This document shows positions 55,279-64,000 of a stretch of DNA of 64,000 nucleotides, piece by piece. The position numbers were made by a program, and so were the translations under genes. The notes below the pieces were generated by a model. That model made no database searches, had not been told where the DNA came from, and worked only from the letters and a program-made list of their open reading frames with translations. Numbering within the stretch: position 1 is the first letter of the stretch; each line of letters starts with the position of its first letter. The DNA lies in contig OZ244967.1 in NCBI GenBank assembly GCA_965222695.1, positions 3,720,001 through 3,784,000 of the forward strand, written 5' to 3'. The stretch comes from UBA7957 sp965222695. Its GTDB lineage: Bacteria > Pseudomonadota > Gammaproteobacteria > Granulosicoccales > Granulosicoccaceae.

Positions 55279-56046
55279 CTATTTTATGACATCTTTCCAG
55301 TATTCCTTTTTCAACATCACTGCCACTATGAGGAATACAATCAAGAAAGCCATAACAATTATACCGATGCGGTGCCGCTCTACCTTGACCGGGTCTGCCA
55401 GATAGGCCATAAAATTAACCAGATCGGCGACTGCGCGGTCATACTCATCTGCAGACAGTTTACCTTCCGTGACTTGTTCCAAACCGACCATCACTTCATG
55501 TTCACGCCCGTCGGCGCCCTTCTGCATCTCGTAAACCGGCTTTCTCCACCCTTGCAGTTCCCACAATACATGCGGCATTCCGACTCCTTCGAAAACCTCA
55601 TTGTTAACGCCAATCGGTCGAGACGGATCCAGGTAGAATGTCCTCAGATAGGTATACAGCCAATCCGTCCCGCGTGACCTTGCCGTCAGGGCGAGGTTTG
55701 GCGGTTTAGCACCGAACGCGGTCTTACCGTATTGTTCATCCATATTGCTGAAGATCAGGGAACCGACCTTGCTCTGTTCGCCGGCCTCATCCGTGGTGAA
55801 TATCAGATTTTCAAGCACCTGCTCCTCGGTCAATCCGATATCTTTCGCCATACGGTTGTAGCGATGGTAATCAGCGGTGTGGCAGCCGAGGCAGTAATTC
55901 ATGAACAACTTGGCACCGCGTTGTAAAGCGCTTTTATTGGTCAGATCAATCTGCACATGATCTAGCTCCACACCCGCTGATGCCGCATAGGAAAACGCCG
56001 GTACAAAGGACAGGGCTAAAATCGCCAGTAGCTTTTGCATCTTCAT
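55279..56046 (-). CDS. petC: Cytochrome c1 of the bc1 complex
   Basis: Cytochrome c1 passes electrons from the Rieske centre to soluble cytochrome c in the periplasm. The 255-residue protein has a signal peptide (LLAILALSFVPAFSYAAS), one heme motif CLGCH (residues 52-56) and a C-terminal membrane anchor (IGIIVMAFLIVFLIVAVML). TAATG joins it to petB. Confidence 0.97.
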   Translation of the reverse strand: MKMQKLLAILALSFVPAFSYAASAGVELDHVQIDLTNKSALQRGAKLFMNYCLGCHTADYHRYNRMAKDIGLTEEQVLENLIFTTDEAGEQSKVGSLIFSNMDEQYGKTAFGAKPPNLALTARSRGTDWLYTYLRTFYLDPSRPIGVNNEVFEGVGMPHVLWELQGWRKPVYEMQKGADGREHEVMVGLEQVTEGKLSADEYDRAVADLVNFMAYLADPVKVERHRIGIIVMAFLIVFLIVAVMLKKEYWKDVIK

Positions 56047-57272
56047 TAGTGCGTCACCCTCTCTGGAACCGGTTTGGTTTTCTCCGACCTGCTGATAAAG
56101 AAAAGGGCGATGAAAAACCCGAAATAAATAATTGAGCAGATTCGAGATACCAGAGTGCCCGTCGGCGTCGGCGCCTGCATGCCATAGTAACCGAGAATAA
56201 TAAAGGAGATGGCGAACAAACCGAGAATCACCTTGTACGCCCCGGACCGATAACGAATGGATTTAACGTTATTACGGTCGATCCAGGGGAGGAAGAACAA
56301 CACGAAAATCGCCGCGACCATGGCCAATACACCACCCAGTTTGTCCGGTATGGCTCGCAAAATGGCGTAAAACGGGGTGAAATACCAGACAGGGGCGATA
56401 TGCTCTGGTGTCTTCAACGGGTCAGCCGGCTCGAAGTTGGCATGCTCCAGAAAATACCCGCCCATCTCGGGGGCAAAAAACACCACGGCGAAAAACACGA
56501 TTAAAAAGACAGCAACGCCGACGATATCTTTTACAGTGTAGTAGGGATGAAACGGAATACCGTCCAGAGGTATGCCATCTTCGTTTTTCAGTTTTTTGAT
56601 TTCTACGCCGTCGGGATTGTTGGATCCGACCTCATGCAAAGCAAGAATGTGAGCCACAACCAGCAGCACCAGCACGAGGGGAACAGCAATGACATGCAGG
56701 GCGAAAAATCGGTTGAGGGTGGCATCGGAAATAATATAGTCACCTTTAAGCCACAACGTCAGTGCATCGCCTATACCGAAAGGAATGGCTCCGAACAGCG
56801 AGATGATCACCTGAGCACCCCAGTAGGACATTTGCCCCCAAGGAAGTAGATATCCCATGAACGCTTCCGCCATCAATGCCACATATAGCAGCATGCCGAA
56901 AACCCAGATCAGCTCGCGTGGCTTTTTGTAGGAACCATACATCAAACCGCGGAACATATGCAGATAAACCACAACAAAAAAGGCCGACGCGCCGGTAGAG
57001 TGCATGTAGCGGATCAGCCAACCCCAGTTGACATCCCGCATAATGTACTCAATAGACTTGAATGCCAGGTCACCATCAGACTTGTAGTTCATCGTCAGGA
57101 ATATTCCTGTCACGATCTGTATCACCAGAACCAGCAAAGCCAGCGATCCGAAATAGTACCACCAGTTAAAATTTTTCGGTGCGTAGTATTTACTGAGATG
57201 CTCTTCCCACATCTTGGTCGCGGGAAATCGTGCATCAATCCACGACATTGCATTATTGAGCCGCTTACCCAT
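56046..57272 (-). CDS. petB: Cytochrome b of the bc1 complex
   Basis: Cytochrome b carries both quinone sites and two b hemes. The 408-residue protein has eight membrane segments, heme-ligand helices (YMHSTGASAFFVVVYLHMFR and FFALHVIAVPLVLVLLVVAH), the GAIPFG loop and the PDW-type quinol motif seen as PEHIAPVWYF (here PVW in place of PEW). It overlaps petA by one base. Confidence 0.98.
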   Translation of the reverse strand: MGKRLNNAMSWIDARFPATKMWEEHLSKYYAPKNFNWWYYFGSLALLVLVIQIVTGIFLTMNYKSDGDLAFKSIEYIMRDVNWGWLIRYMHSTGASAFFVVVYLHMFRGLMYGSYKKPRELIWVFGMLLYVALMAEAFMGYLLPWGQMSYWGAQVIISLFGAIPFGIGDALTLWLKGDYIISDATLNRFFALHVIAVPLVLVLLVVAHILALHEVGSNNPDGVEIKKLKNEDGIPLDGIPFHPYYTVKDIVGVAVFLIVFFAVVFFAPEMGGYFLEHANFEPADPLKTPEHIAPVWYFTPFYAILRAIPDKLGGVLAMVAAIFVLFFLPWIDRNNVKSIRYRSGAYKVILGLFAISFIILGYYGMQAPTPTGTLVSRICSIIYFGFFIALFFISRSEKTKPVPERVTH

Positions 57273-57898
57273 CAGGACACACCTCCTTCTTCACCGATAA
57301 TAATCCGCGTATCTGTGAGATAGGCATGCGGGGGAACCGGTAAGTTGGTCGGTGCCGGCACACCTTGATAGACACGACCGGAGAAGTCGAATTTAGAACC
57401 ATGGCATGGGCAGAAAAATCCGCCGTTCCAGTCCGCACCCAAATCCGCGGGTGACAGATCAGGGCGATAGGTCGGAGAACAGCCAAGATGGGTACAAAGA
57501 CCGATCATTATCAGGATTTCCGGTTTGATCGAGCGAGTCACATTTTTTGCGTACTCGGGCTGCTGGGGAACATCCGAATCCGGATCGCGCAGCCTGTCCC
57601 GGTTGCCTTCCAGCTGACTCAGTGTCTCCTCAGTCCGATAGACAATCCACACCGGTTTTCCTCGCCATTCCACCGTAACCATTTGACCGGGAGCCAGTTT
57701 GCTGATATCGATTTCAACCGGTGCTCCCGCGGCCTTCGCCCTGGCACTCGGGGACATGGAAGCTACAAAAGGAACGGTCAGCGCCACGATACCGGCTCCA
57801 CCTACGACTGAAGCCCCGGTTATCAGTAGTCGACGCTTTTTAGTATCGACGTTCTCGCTCGTGATAGAGCCTTGCGTCGCTACGGTCTCTGTTGCCAT
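57272..57898 (-). CDS. petA: Rieske iron-sulfur subunit of the bc1 complex
   Basis: The Rieske protein takes an electron from quinol. The 208-residue protein has an uncleaved Tat-type anchor (KKRRLLITGASVVGGAGIVA, with RR but a K before it) and the 2Fe-2S ligands CTHLGC (135-140) and CPCHG (163-167). GGAG lies before the ATG. First gene of petABC. Confidence 0.98.
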   Translation of the reverse strand: MATETVATQGSITSENVDTKKRRLLITGASVVGGAGIVALTVPFVASMSPSARAKAAGAPVEIDISKLAPGQMVTVEWRGKPVWIVYRTEETLSQLEGNRDRLRDPDSDVPQQPEYAKNVTRSIKPEILIMIGLCTHLGCSPTYRPDLSPADLGADWNGGFFCPCHGSKFDFSGRVYQGVPAPTNLPVPPHAYLTDTRIIIGEEGGVS

Positions 57899-58279
57899 GA
57901 GACTACTCCAGTATTTGAAAAATTTGTGTAAAACAGAACATGCGATTGTATTAATCGCCCACAGAGTCTGTTTGCAGGTATTTATCGGATTTACCCCGTA
58001 TCCGTTCAGGGTTCAAAAAAACGCACGGATTTTAACACAATCAGGGAAAATGTCTCTGCTATTTTAGCTTTTTAATACTGATCAAAAGGCAGAACAATAA
58101 TCTTTACCCTGATGCTGATTCAGTTCGACCAATCTCAAAGGCATATCTGATTTTATTGGTGCGCTTTGATTAATAGCGTCCGGCAACAGCGCCTTTCTCA
58201 GATCAATATCCGCAGGAGTCCATACTTATCAAAAACTTATAGAATCCCGGCTCCCGGGCACGATAGGTTCGACAACCAC
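57899..58279. other. Intergenic region before petA
   Basis: 381 bases with no supported gene. It carries the petABC promoter, which I could not define. A 47-codon open frame on the minus strand at 58082-58225 (ending GKDYCSAF) has protein-like composition but is preceded by a stop and has no upstream start codon, so it may be a gene remnant. Confidence 0.4.
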
Positions 58280-59038
58280 TCAAACCGGATTCGCTATATC
58301 GATATTGATGTGTTTAATGGCAAATAGATCTGCAAGATGATCACCCACGGCCATCACTCCGTAGCGTTCCGTGGCATGATGTCCGGCGGAGAAATAATGC
58401 AGACCGTTTTCTCTTGCGACATGCGTGGTTTGCTCCGATATTTCTCCGCTGATATAGGCATGGACACCGAGTGTAACCGCGTGCTCGATAAAGGATTGAG
58501 CTCCACCGCTGCACCACGCCAGCGATTTGATCTCCGCTTTACCCCCATCGATGTGCAAGGGCTTTCTCTGAAGACTCGATTCGATCTTGGATGCCAGAGC
58601 CGATGCGGTTACTGCTGCAGGTAACTCACTGTAAAACAGTATATTTTTTGCCGGACCTTCCTCGATCACCGAAAACCGCTCAATACCGAGTCGTTTAGCC
58701 AACTGAGCGTTGTTACCAAGCTCTGTGTGGGCGTCAAGCGGCAGATGATAGGCGATTATACTGATATTGTTTTCAATCAACGCCTTGATTCGGCGTAATT
58801 TCATCCCTGTCAGGCAGGCATCTTCTCCTTTCCAGAAGTATCCATGGTGAACCAGAATCGCATCCGCTCTTTCGTCAATTGCGCGATCGATCAAAGCCTT
58901 GCTTGCACTCACCCCGCTGACCAGTCGTTCTACATCGGCTCGGCCTTCAATCTGTAAGCCATTCGGACAATAGTCTGAAAAATCGTTGCTTCTTAGCAAA
59001 TCGTTGCAGTACTCGACAATTTGGTTCAATCTTGCCAT
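58280..59038 (-). CDS. Nif3/YbgI family (DUF34) metal-binding protein
   Basis: A 252-residue Nif3-like protein; E. coli YbgI is the model and forms a toroidal hexamer with a dinuclear metal site. A GTP cyclohydrolase-like activity has been reported for some members, but the role is not settled. Metal ligands are visible: ILVHHGYFW, YHLPLDAH and SAGHHATERYG. It is divergent from the DegS-like protease gene, an arrangement also seen in pseudomonads near algW. Confidence 0.93.
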   Translation of the reverse strand: MARLNQIVEYCNDLLRSNDFSDYCPNGLQIEGRADVERLVSGVSASKALIDRAIDERADAILVHHGYFWKGEDACLTGMKLRRIKALIENNISIIAYHLPLDAHTELGNNAQLAKRLGIERFSVIEEGPAKNILFYSELPAAVTASALASKIESSLQRKPLHIDGGKAEIKSLAWCSGGAQSFIEHAVTLGVHAYISGEISEQTTHVARENGLHYFSAGHHATERYGVMAVGDHLADLFAIKHINIDIANPV

Positions 59039-59144
59039 GAGCTTAGGCCTCTTGGTTAATTGAGCTATAAAAAAAACTTTAGCCGCTCAGCGGACATCGC
59101 GCTCGCTTTTCGGCACCAAACACAGGGAACCCATTATTCTTTCA

Positions 59145-60281
59145 ATGAAACTCAGTAATACTCAAGTCTTTTGGGTCTCAATCCTGGGCGGCTTGCTGAT
59201 GGGTCTCACATACCACTGGCTCAGCAGAACAACCCCTTCAGAGAGTAGCGCGGTCGAGCAGATCCATTACGTTCAATCCGCACCAGGCAAGGATCGATCG
59301 TCTTTGCTGCCAAATTCATTTCACAATGCGGTCATTACCGCCGCACCTGCGGTAGTGAGTATTTACACCGAGCAAATCAGCCCATGGAACAGTCAGCTGA
59401 ACGATCCATTATTCAACAGCCTGTTCGGCGACGATGGGCACTTGCCGGTCAACCGGGTTCTCACTAACCAGGGTTCGGGCGTTATCATCAGCCCCGACGG
59501 TTATATCATCACCAATGAACACCTGGTGGACAAGGTAGACAAAATTACCGTCATCCTGTCCGACGGCCGTCAGTTTAATGCGCAAAAAATAGGCGCCGAC
59601 AGCGTCACCGATCTGGCCGTACTGAAAATCGACAGCCCGGGTTCACTGGCGCAAATCAGACTTGCGGAAAAGGAAACTTTGCGCGTCGGCGACGTGGTGC
59701 TGGCCATTGGAAATCCCTACGGTGTCGGTCAGACTGTCACTATGGGCATAGTCAGCGCGACCGGCCGTAAAAACGTTACCGATACACTGCTGCAGGATTT
59801 CATTCAAATTGATGCTGCCATCAATCCCGGCAACTCAGGTGGCGCCCTGGTCAATCCATACGGCGAATTGGTCGGTATCAACACCGCAGTCTACGCACCC
59901 AAAGACGGCGCTCAGGGCATAGGTTTTGCCGTTCCGCTGCGGTTGGTAAACTATGTGATCCCACAGATTATAGAACACCAGCAAGTCCAGCGTGGCTGGC
60001 TTGGCCTGCAGGTCGATGATTTATTGTATTACCCGGATCTGTATTCCAGGAATAAACAAGGCGCTGTGATTACAGGTGTATTTGAAAGCAGCCCCGCTGC
60101 GGAAGCCGGTTTACTCAGGGGGGACATGATTACTCACGTGAACGGTCAATTGATCGCCAACGCACACCAGCTTCTGCTGGAAACCACAACCACTCGGCCC
60201 GGGACAAAAATAACCATCCGCGGTCTTCGTCAATTCAAGGAGTTATTGGTTGAAGCTACTTTGACCAAACGGCCCGATTAA
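59145..60281 (+). CDS. DegS/AlgW-type periplasmic serine protease
   Basis: DegS and AlgW sense misfolded porins and start cleavage of the anti-sigma-E factor. The 378-residue protein has an N-terminal membrane anchor (VFWVSILGGLLMGLTY), a trypsin-like domain with histidine 126 (IITNEHLV), aspartate 156 (SVTDLAVL) and serine 231 (NPGNSGGAL), and a single C-terminal PDZ domain (QRGWLGLQVDDLLYY to GTKITIRG). One PDZ and an uncleaved anchor indicate DegS/AlgW rather than DegP. Confidence 0.92.
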   Translation: MKLSNTQVFWVSILGGLLMGLTYHWLSRTTPSESSAVEQIHYVQSAPGKDRSSLLPNSFHNAVITAAPAVVSIYTEQISPWNSQLNDPLFNSLFGDDGHLPVNRVLTNQGSGVIISPDGYIITNEHLVDKVDKITVILSDGRQFNAQKIGADSVTDLAVLKIDSPGSLAQIRLAEKETLRVGDVVLAIGNPYGVGQTVTMGIVSATGRKNVTDTLLQDFIQIDAAINPGNSGGALVNPYGELVGINTAVYAPKDGAQGIGFAVPLRLVNYVIPQIIEHQQVQRGWLGLQVDDLLYYPDLYSRNKQGAVITGVFESSPAAEAGLLRGDMITHVNGQLIANAHQLLLETTTTRPGTKITIRGLRQFKELLVEATLTKRPD

Positions 60282-60295
60282 ACCGAATCCAAAAG

Positions 60296-61069
60296 ATGTC
60301 ATACCTAAAATCAGACCGAATGAAACTCACCGAATTGCGCCAGTGGCACAGTTCAGAAGCCATTGCATCACGCCTGCAGGACGGGCCGGATAAAATCTAT
60401 CTTAAAGATTTTATCTATGGTGCGATAGACGGTGCCGTGACCACATTCGCCGTGGTATCAAGTGTTGCAGGTGCTCAGCTCAGTATCGGTGTGATATTGA
60501 TTCTCGGCGTCGCCAATTTGTTCGCAGACGGGTTCAGCATGGCAATCAGCAATTTCCTCGGCACCCGGGCCGATGACCAGATGCGGGAGAAATTCCGTGA
60601 ATTGGAGCGCGACCACATTCGCCGGCACCCGGAAGGGGAAATCGAAGAGGTCCGCCAGATTTACAAAGCCAAAGGCTATACCGGGGATAAACTGCAAACC
60701 GTGGTTGAACATACCATTGCCGATGAGGAGCGATGGATCGATACCATGCTGATCGAAGAGCACGGTATCGCACTTCAAGGACCCGATCCCACCAAAGCAG
60801 CCTTGACCACTTTTTTTGCCTTTGCTTTGGTAGGCGCCGTACCTCTGGTCCCGTTTTTGGTCAACTGGTTTATTCCCGGCGTATTCTCAGCCCCGTTTTT
60901 TGTCAGCAGTCTGATGACCGGGTTTGCATTTATCATCGTGGGAGCCGCCAAGAGTCGCTTTGTTTCCCGGCCTTGGTATATTGAAGCGCTGGAAACCTTA
61001 CTGGCCGGCGGCGCTGCAGCGGTAATCGCCTATTTTATCGGCTATCTGCTGAAGGGATTGATTGCTTAA
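60296..61069 (+). CDS. VIT1/CCC1-family divalent metal transporter
   Basis: These are Fe2+/Mn2+ transporters related to yeast CCC1 and plant VIT1. The 257-residue protein has five membrane segments: GAIDGAVTTFAVVSSVAGAQ with the next helix (VILILGVANLFADGFSMAIS) at the start, a cytosolic metal-binding loop rich in E and H (about residues 90-160, EEVRQIYKAKG, EERWIDTMLIEEHG) and three helices at the end. The start is ATG 60296 or ATG 60320; neither has a strong ribosome site. It follows the protease gene by 14 bases. Metal specificity is unknown. Confidence 0.9.
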   Translation: MSYLKSDRMKLTELRQWHSSEAIASRLQDGPDKIYLKDFIYGAIDGAVTTFAVVSSVAGAQLSIGVILILGVANLFADGFSMAISNFLGTRADDQMREKFRELERDHIRRHPEGEIEEVRQIYKAKGYTGDKLQTVVEHTIADEERWIDTMLIEEHGIALQGPDPTKAALTTFFAFALVGAVPLVPFLVNWFIPGVFSAPFFVSSLMTGFAFIIVGAAKSRFVSRPWYIEALETLLAGGAAAVIAYFIGYLLKGLIA

Positions 61070-62034
61070 CCCGGATCGAGCCACAGCGGCAATCCGGTTT
61101 CTTCATTTGCGCCTATCATGAGATTCAGGCTTTGTATGGCCATTCCACTGGCGCCTTTACCCAGATTATCCTGTACCGCCATTAGAGTCATATGGCCATC
61201 GGGGTGCGCAATGACCCGAATCTCAATTCGATTGGTACCGTTGCAGACACGGGGATCGAAACTGAGTTCATCGTAAGGCTCTCCGCTCCCCAGTTCATGC
61301 AGATGGACAAAGTCCTCGGCCTCGTACCGCTCCGCGTAAGCATCCTGTATCTCTTCCGCAGAAGCGCCTTCAATCACGGATTTATGCAGCGGAATCTGCA
61401 CTCGCATCCCACTGTGGAACGGGCCTACGGCGGGTACAAATTGCGGTTCATTCACCAGACCCGAATACCTTTGCATCTCCGGTATATGCTTATGCTTCCA
61501 ATTGAATGCGTAAGGTGCCTCAAACGGCAAATCCGGCAAGGGGGAATGTTCATCTTCCCATTTTTCAATCAGCGCCTTGCCGCCACCGGAATAGCCGGAC
61601 AAGGCATGAATGAATATCAGACTGTCAGGCGAAATAATGCCTTTATCCAACAGGGGGCGCACAAGTAATATGCTTGAGGAACTGTAACAGCCAGGATTAC
61701 TCACTGACTTCGCGCTGGCAATTTTTTCACGCTGATCGAACTGCAATTCAGCCAGTCCGTATACCCAGTCCGGCGCAACGCGGTGGGCGGTACTGGCATC
61801 GATTACGCGGGTATCGCAATCGCTGACCCATCCCGACACTTCCGTCGCAGCTTCATCAGGCAAACAAAGAATGGCAATATCGGCGCCCTCTATGGCTTCG
61901 CGGCGCGCACCGGAGTCTTTGCGTAAAGGCTCTTCGAGCGTGATCATTTCAATATCGTCACGATCGATCAACCAGTCTCTGATTCTCAGTCCCGTGGTTC
62001 CGGCATGCCCGTCTATATAAACTTTACTACGCAT
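61066..62034 (-). CDS. argC: N-acetyl-gamma-glutamyl-phosphate reductase (short type)
   Basis: ArgC reduces N-acetylglutamyl phosphate in arginine synthesis. The 322-residue protein is of the shorter type 2 family: KVYIDGHAGTTGLRIRDWL in place of GATGYTG, and the active cysteine 116 in VSNPGCYSSSSI. It overlaps the metal transporter gene by four bases at their 3' ends (convergent). Confidence 0.95.
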   Translation of the reverse strand: MRSKVYIDGHAGTTGLRIRDWLIDRDDIEMITLEEPLRKDSGARREAIEGADIAILCLPDEAATEVSGWVSDCDTRVIDASTAHRVAPDWVYGLAELQFDQREKIASAKSVSNPGCYSSSSILLVRPLLDKGIISPDSLIFIHALSGYSGGGKALIEKWEDEHSPLPDLPFEAPYAFNWKHKHIPEMQRYSGLVNEPQFVPAVGPFHSGMRVQIPLHKSVIEGASAEEIQDAYAERYEAEDFVHLHELGSGEPYDELSFDPRVCNGTNRIEIRVIAHPDGHMTLMAVQDNLGKGASGMAIQSLNLMIGANEETGLPLWLDPG

Positions 62035-62133
62035 TGTTTAGTCCAGCGCGATCTGCAAAAATCGTTATTGTATCACTGAGTGCATATTCCGGCAGGTACC
62101 GAATAGTACTGCTCAAACCATTAGTCTCGATAA

Positions 62134-62832
62134 ATGACAAGCGAACGTACGCAACTATTTTTTTTCGGAGTGAGAGACACGATTCCGTTGATTATCGCCG
62201 CAATGCCGTTCGGACTAGTCTTTGGAGCGCTGGCACAAAGCAACGGCTTGTCCATTGCTGCAACCGTGGGTATGTCCGCGTTCGTGTTTGCCGGATCTTC
62301 ACAATTTATTGCGGCAACGCTTATCGGCTCCGCGGCAGCGATTCCCGTGATACTGCTTACGGTTTTTATCGTCAATTTACGCCATATGCTGTATTCGGCA
62401 TCTCTTATGCCACATGTCGGCCGAATCCCTCAAAGACTGCGATTGATTATGTCTTTTTGGCTGACAGACGAAACCTTCGCCACAGTCAGCAACCGTTTAT
62501 TGCATGATTCGAATTCGAAAAACCTGCCCAGCTACTATCTGGGTTCCGCCATCGCGATGTATGGAAACTGGCAAATATGCACATGGATCGGCATTTTTAT
62601 GGAAAAGAAAATTCCCGATCTGACGGGATGGGGACTGGATATTGCCATGGTCGTGGCCTTCATAGGCATAGTCGTGCCGGTCTTAAAAAGCCGTGCCCAA
62701 TGGGCCTGTGCGATGACGGCTTTTTTCTCGACTTTAGTGACACACTCATGGCCAAACCAAAGCGGGCTCTTATTCTCATCGCTTTTGGCGATCTGGGTAG
62801 GTGTGCTTCTCTCACGCAGGAATCGCACTTGA
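62134..62832 (+). CDS. azlC: AzlC-family branched-chain amino acid exporter subunit
   Basis: AzlC with AzlD (YgaZH in E. coli) exports branched-chain amino acids. The 232-residue membrane protein has the family signature MPFGLVFGALAQSNGLS and FVFAGSSQFIAATLIG, with five or so helices and NLRHMLYSASL. Its TGA overlaps the azlD TTG start. The usual partner follows, so the pair is intact. Confidence 0.93.
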   Translation: MTSERTQLFFFGVRDTIPLIIAAMPFGLVFGALAQSNGLSIAATVGMSAFVFAGSSQFIAATLIGSAAAIPVILLTVFIVNLRHMLYSASLMPHVGRIPQRLRLIMSFWLTDETFATVSNRLLHDSNSKNLPSYYLGSAIAMYGNWQICTWIGIFMEKKIPDLTGWGLDIAMVVAFIGIVVPVLKSRAQWACAMTAFFSTLVTHSWPNQSGLLFSSLLAIWVGVLLSRRNRT

Positions 62833-63143
62833 ACGAATGGCTGCTAATCACAGGAATGGTGGCACTGACTTTCGGACCGCGCTATCTTCCCATGGCCCTG
62901 GCCGGTAGATTTCATATACCGCCATTGCTGCGTCAGGCACTTGAGTTTGTGCCTATAGCAGTCTTAACTGCAATTATTACCCAGACGACCCTTATTCATG
63001 ACGGGCAGTTCGATCTGTCCGTTGACAACCACTATCTCTACGGAGCAGGCGCTGCCATAGCGGCAGCACTGCTGACCAGGCATTTGTTCCGGATCATCTT
63101 TGCCGGGCTTGCAGTTTATACTCTGGCCTTTATCTTGATTTGA
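62829..63143 (+). CDS. azlD: AzlD-family small subunit of the exporter
   Basis: A 104-residue protein with three to four membrane helices (WLLITGMVALTFGPRYLPMA, then LEFVPIAVLTAIITQTTL). I chose TTG 62829, whose TTGA overlaps the azlC stop, as the start by coupling and family length. Its 3' end overlaps the end of hisD by 14 bases. Confidence 0.88.
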   Translation: MNEWLLITGMVALTFGPRYLPMALAGRFHIPPLLRQALEFVPIAVLTAIITQTTLIHDGQFDLSVDNHYLYGAGAAIAAALLTRHLFRIIFAGLAVYTLAFILI

Positions 63144-64000
63144 TTCTGGCCTCGGCGGAACAGGCGTGCGCTACCAGGCCTTCCCCGCGCGCCAGAACAG
63201 AAGCGATCTTCCCAAGATCCGACGCTCCCTGCGCCGAACAGGCAATAAGACTGCTGCGTTTTTGAAAATCATATACGCCTAAAGGGGAGGAAAACCTTGC
63301 GGTCCCCGATGTCGGCAATACATGGTTCGGCCCCGCGCAGTAATCTCCAAGTGCCTCTGCCGTATAGCGGCCCATAAAAATGGCACCCGCATGACGGATA
63401 TGCGGTACGACCTCATCGGCGTTGTCTATCGACAATTCCAGGTGCTCGGGGGCGATCCTGTTAACCACTTCTATCGCCTGTGACAGGCCAGCCACTTTAA
63501 TCAAAGCACCTCTGGCACTGAGCGATTGACCGATAATGTCCGCCCGTGGCATTTCCCCGATCAGTTTTTCCATACTATTCCGCACCTGTAATAAATAGTC
63601 CTCGTCCCAGGACAGCAGAATAGATTGCGCATCTTCATCATGCTCCGCCTGGGAAAAGAGGTCGGCGGCTATCCAGTCCGGCTCGGTTTTACCATCGGCG
63701 ATAATGCAGATTTCAGAGGGGCCGGCAATCATATCTATGCCCACTTTACCGAATACCATCCGCTTGGCCGTAGCCACATAAATATTTCCGGGCCCGACAA
63801 TCTTGTCCACCGACGGAACCGACGCAGTCCCGTAAGCCAGAGCTGCAACCGCCTGCGCACCGCCGATGGTAAAGACTGTGTCTACGCCCGCCACGGCCGC
63901 CGCCGCCAGCACCAATTCGTTGCGCACGCCGTCGGGTGTGGGAACAACCATCATAAGTTCCGGTACACCGGCCACTTTTGCGGGAATGGCGTTCATCAGT
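63130..64000 (-). CDS. hisD: Histidinol dehydrogenase (N-terminus cut by window edge)
   Basis: HisD oxidises histidinol to histidine in two NAD-dependent steps. The visible 290 codons are the C-terminal two thirds. Seen: TIGGAQAVAALAYGT, DKIVGPGNIYVATAKR, DLFSQAEHDEDAQ (zinc ligands), RIAPEHLEL and GDYCAGPNHVLPT. The frame runs open to the right edge. Gene order with the protease is pseudomonad-like. Confidence 0.96.
   Translation of the reverse strand, partial: LMNAIPAKVAGVPELMMVVPTPDGVRNELVLAAAAVAGVDTVFTIGGAQAVAALAYGTASVPSVDKIVGPGNIYVATAKRMVFGKVGIDMIAGPSEICIIADGKTEPDWIAADLFSQAEHDEDAQSILLSWDEDYLLQVRNSMEKLIGEMPRADIIGQSLSARGALIKVAGLSQAIEVVNRIAPEHLELSIDNADEVVPHIRHAGAIFMGRYTAEALGDYCAGPNHVLPTSGTARFSSPLGVYDFQKRSSLIACSAQGASDLGKIASVLARGEGLVAHACSAEARIKSR

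Overview
The window looks like a piece of a gammaproteobacterial chromosome. It combines a dcw cell-wall/division cluster, a LOS/Bam-type Gram-negative envelope set (lpxC, bamD, lpoA), a type IV pilus operon under PilS/PilR and sigma-54, a FleQ-like flagellar regulator beside fliEFG, stringent starvation proteins and a cytochrome bc1 complex. Gene order is close to the pseudomonad/Chromatiales type: clpB-pgeF-rluD / bamD; lpxC-dciA-secA; mraZ...ftsZ; rnpB-rsmI-lpoA-yraN-diaA; sspB-sspA-petCBA; degS-type protease and hisD. I cannot name the genus from sequence alone. Layout: (1) 1-7172, flagellar: fliG (cut by the window edge), fliF, fliE, a palindromic MITE-like element, a FleQ-type sigma-54 activator, a doubtful small ORF, a strange cysteine-rich flagellin-like gene, and divergent flgM. 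(2) 7173-8977, an accessory insert: one Fic-domain gene with operator-like inverted repeats over its start codon, bracketed by two diverged copies of a 106-nt segment that holds a REP-like hairpin and the 3' end of tRNA-Ala(GGC). (3) 8902-16693, housekeeping: tRNA-Ala, gltX, a PP2C phosphatase, clpB with a clear heat-shock promoter, pgeF, rluD, bamD. (4) 16921-24840, type IV pilus: pilS, pilR, pilA, pilB, pilC, pilD, with PilR-like palindromes and a sigma-54 promoter before pilA. (5) 24941-31581: coaE, zapD, mutT, argJ, secA, dciA. (6) 31652-49437: lpxC, ftsZ, ftsA, ftsQ, ddlB, murC, murG, ftsW, murD, mraY, murF, murE, ftsI, ftsL, rsmH, mraZ, all on the minus strand, mostly overlapping by 1-10 bases from murG/ftsW backwards, reading from a good sigma-70 promoter before mraZ. 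murB is not in the cluster. (7) 49790-64000: RNase P RNA, rsmI, lpoA, yraN, diaA, sspB, sspA, petC, petB, petA, a Nif3-family protein, a DegS-like protease, a VIT1/CCC1 transporter, argC, azlC, azlD and partial hisD. How it fits together: region 6 makes lipid II (MurC-F, MraY, MurG, Ddl) and the divisome that uses it (FtsW, FtsI, FtsL, FtsQ, FtsA, FtsZ; ZapD nearby). LpoA and BamD support outer-membrane and peptidoglycan assembly, and SecA exports the precursors. PilS/PilR senses and drives pilin, and PilB/C/D process and assemble it. FleQ-like/FlgM control flagella. Most of the window is conserved core genome. The unusual parts are the flagellin-like gene, the Fic insert with its repeats, and the MITE-like palindromes, one of which supplies the stop codon of bamD. 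I found no CRISPR array, insertion sequence with transposase, prophage or clearly new multi-gene system.
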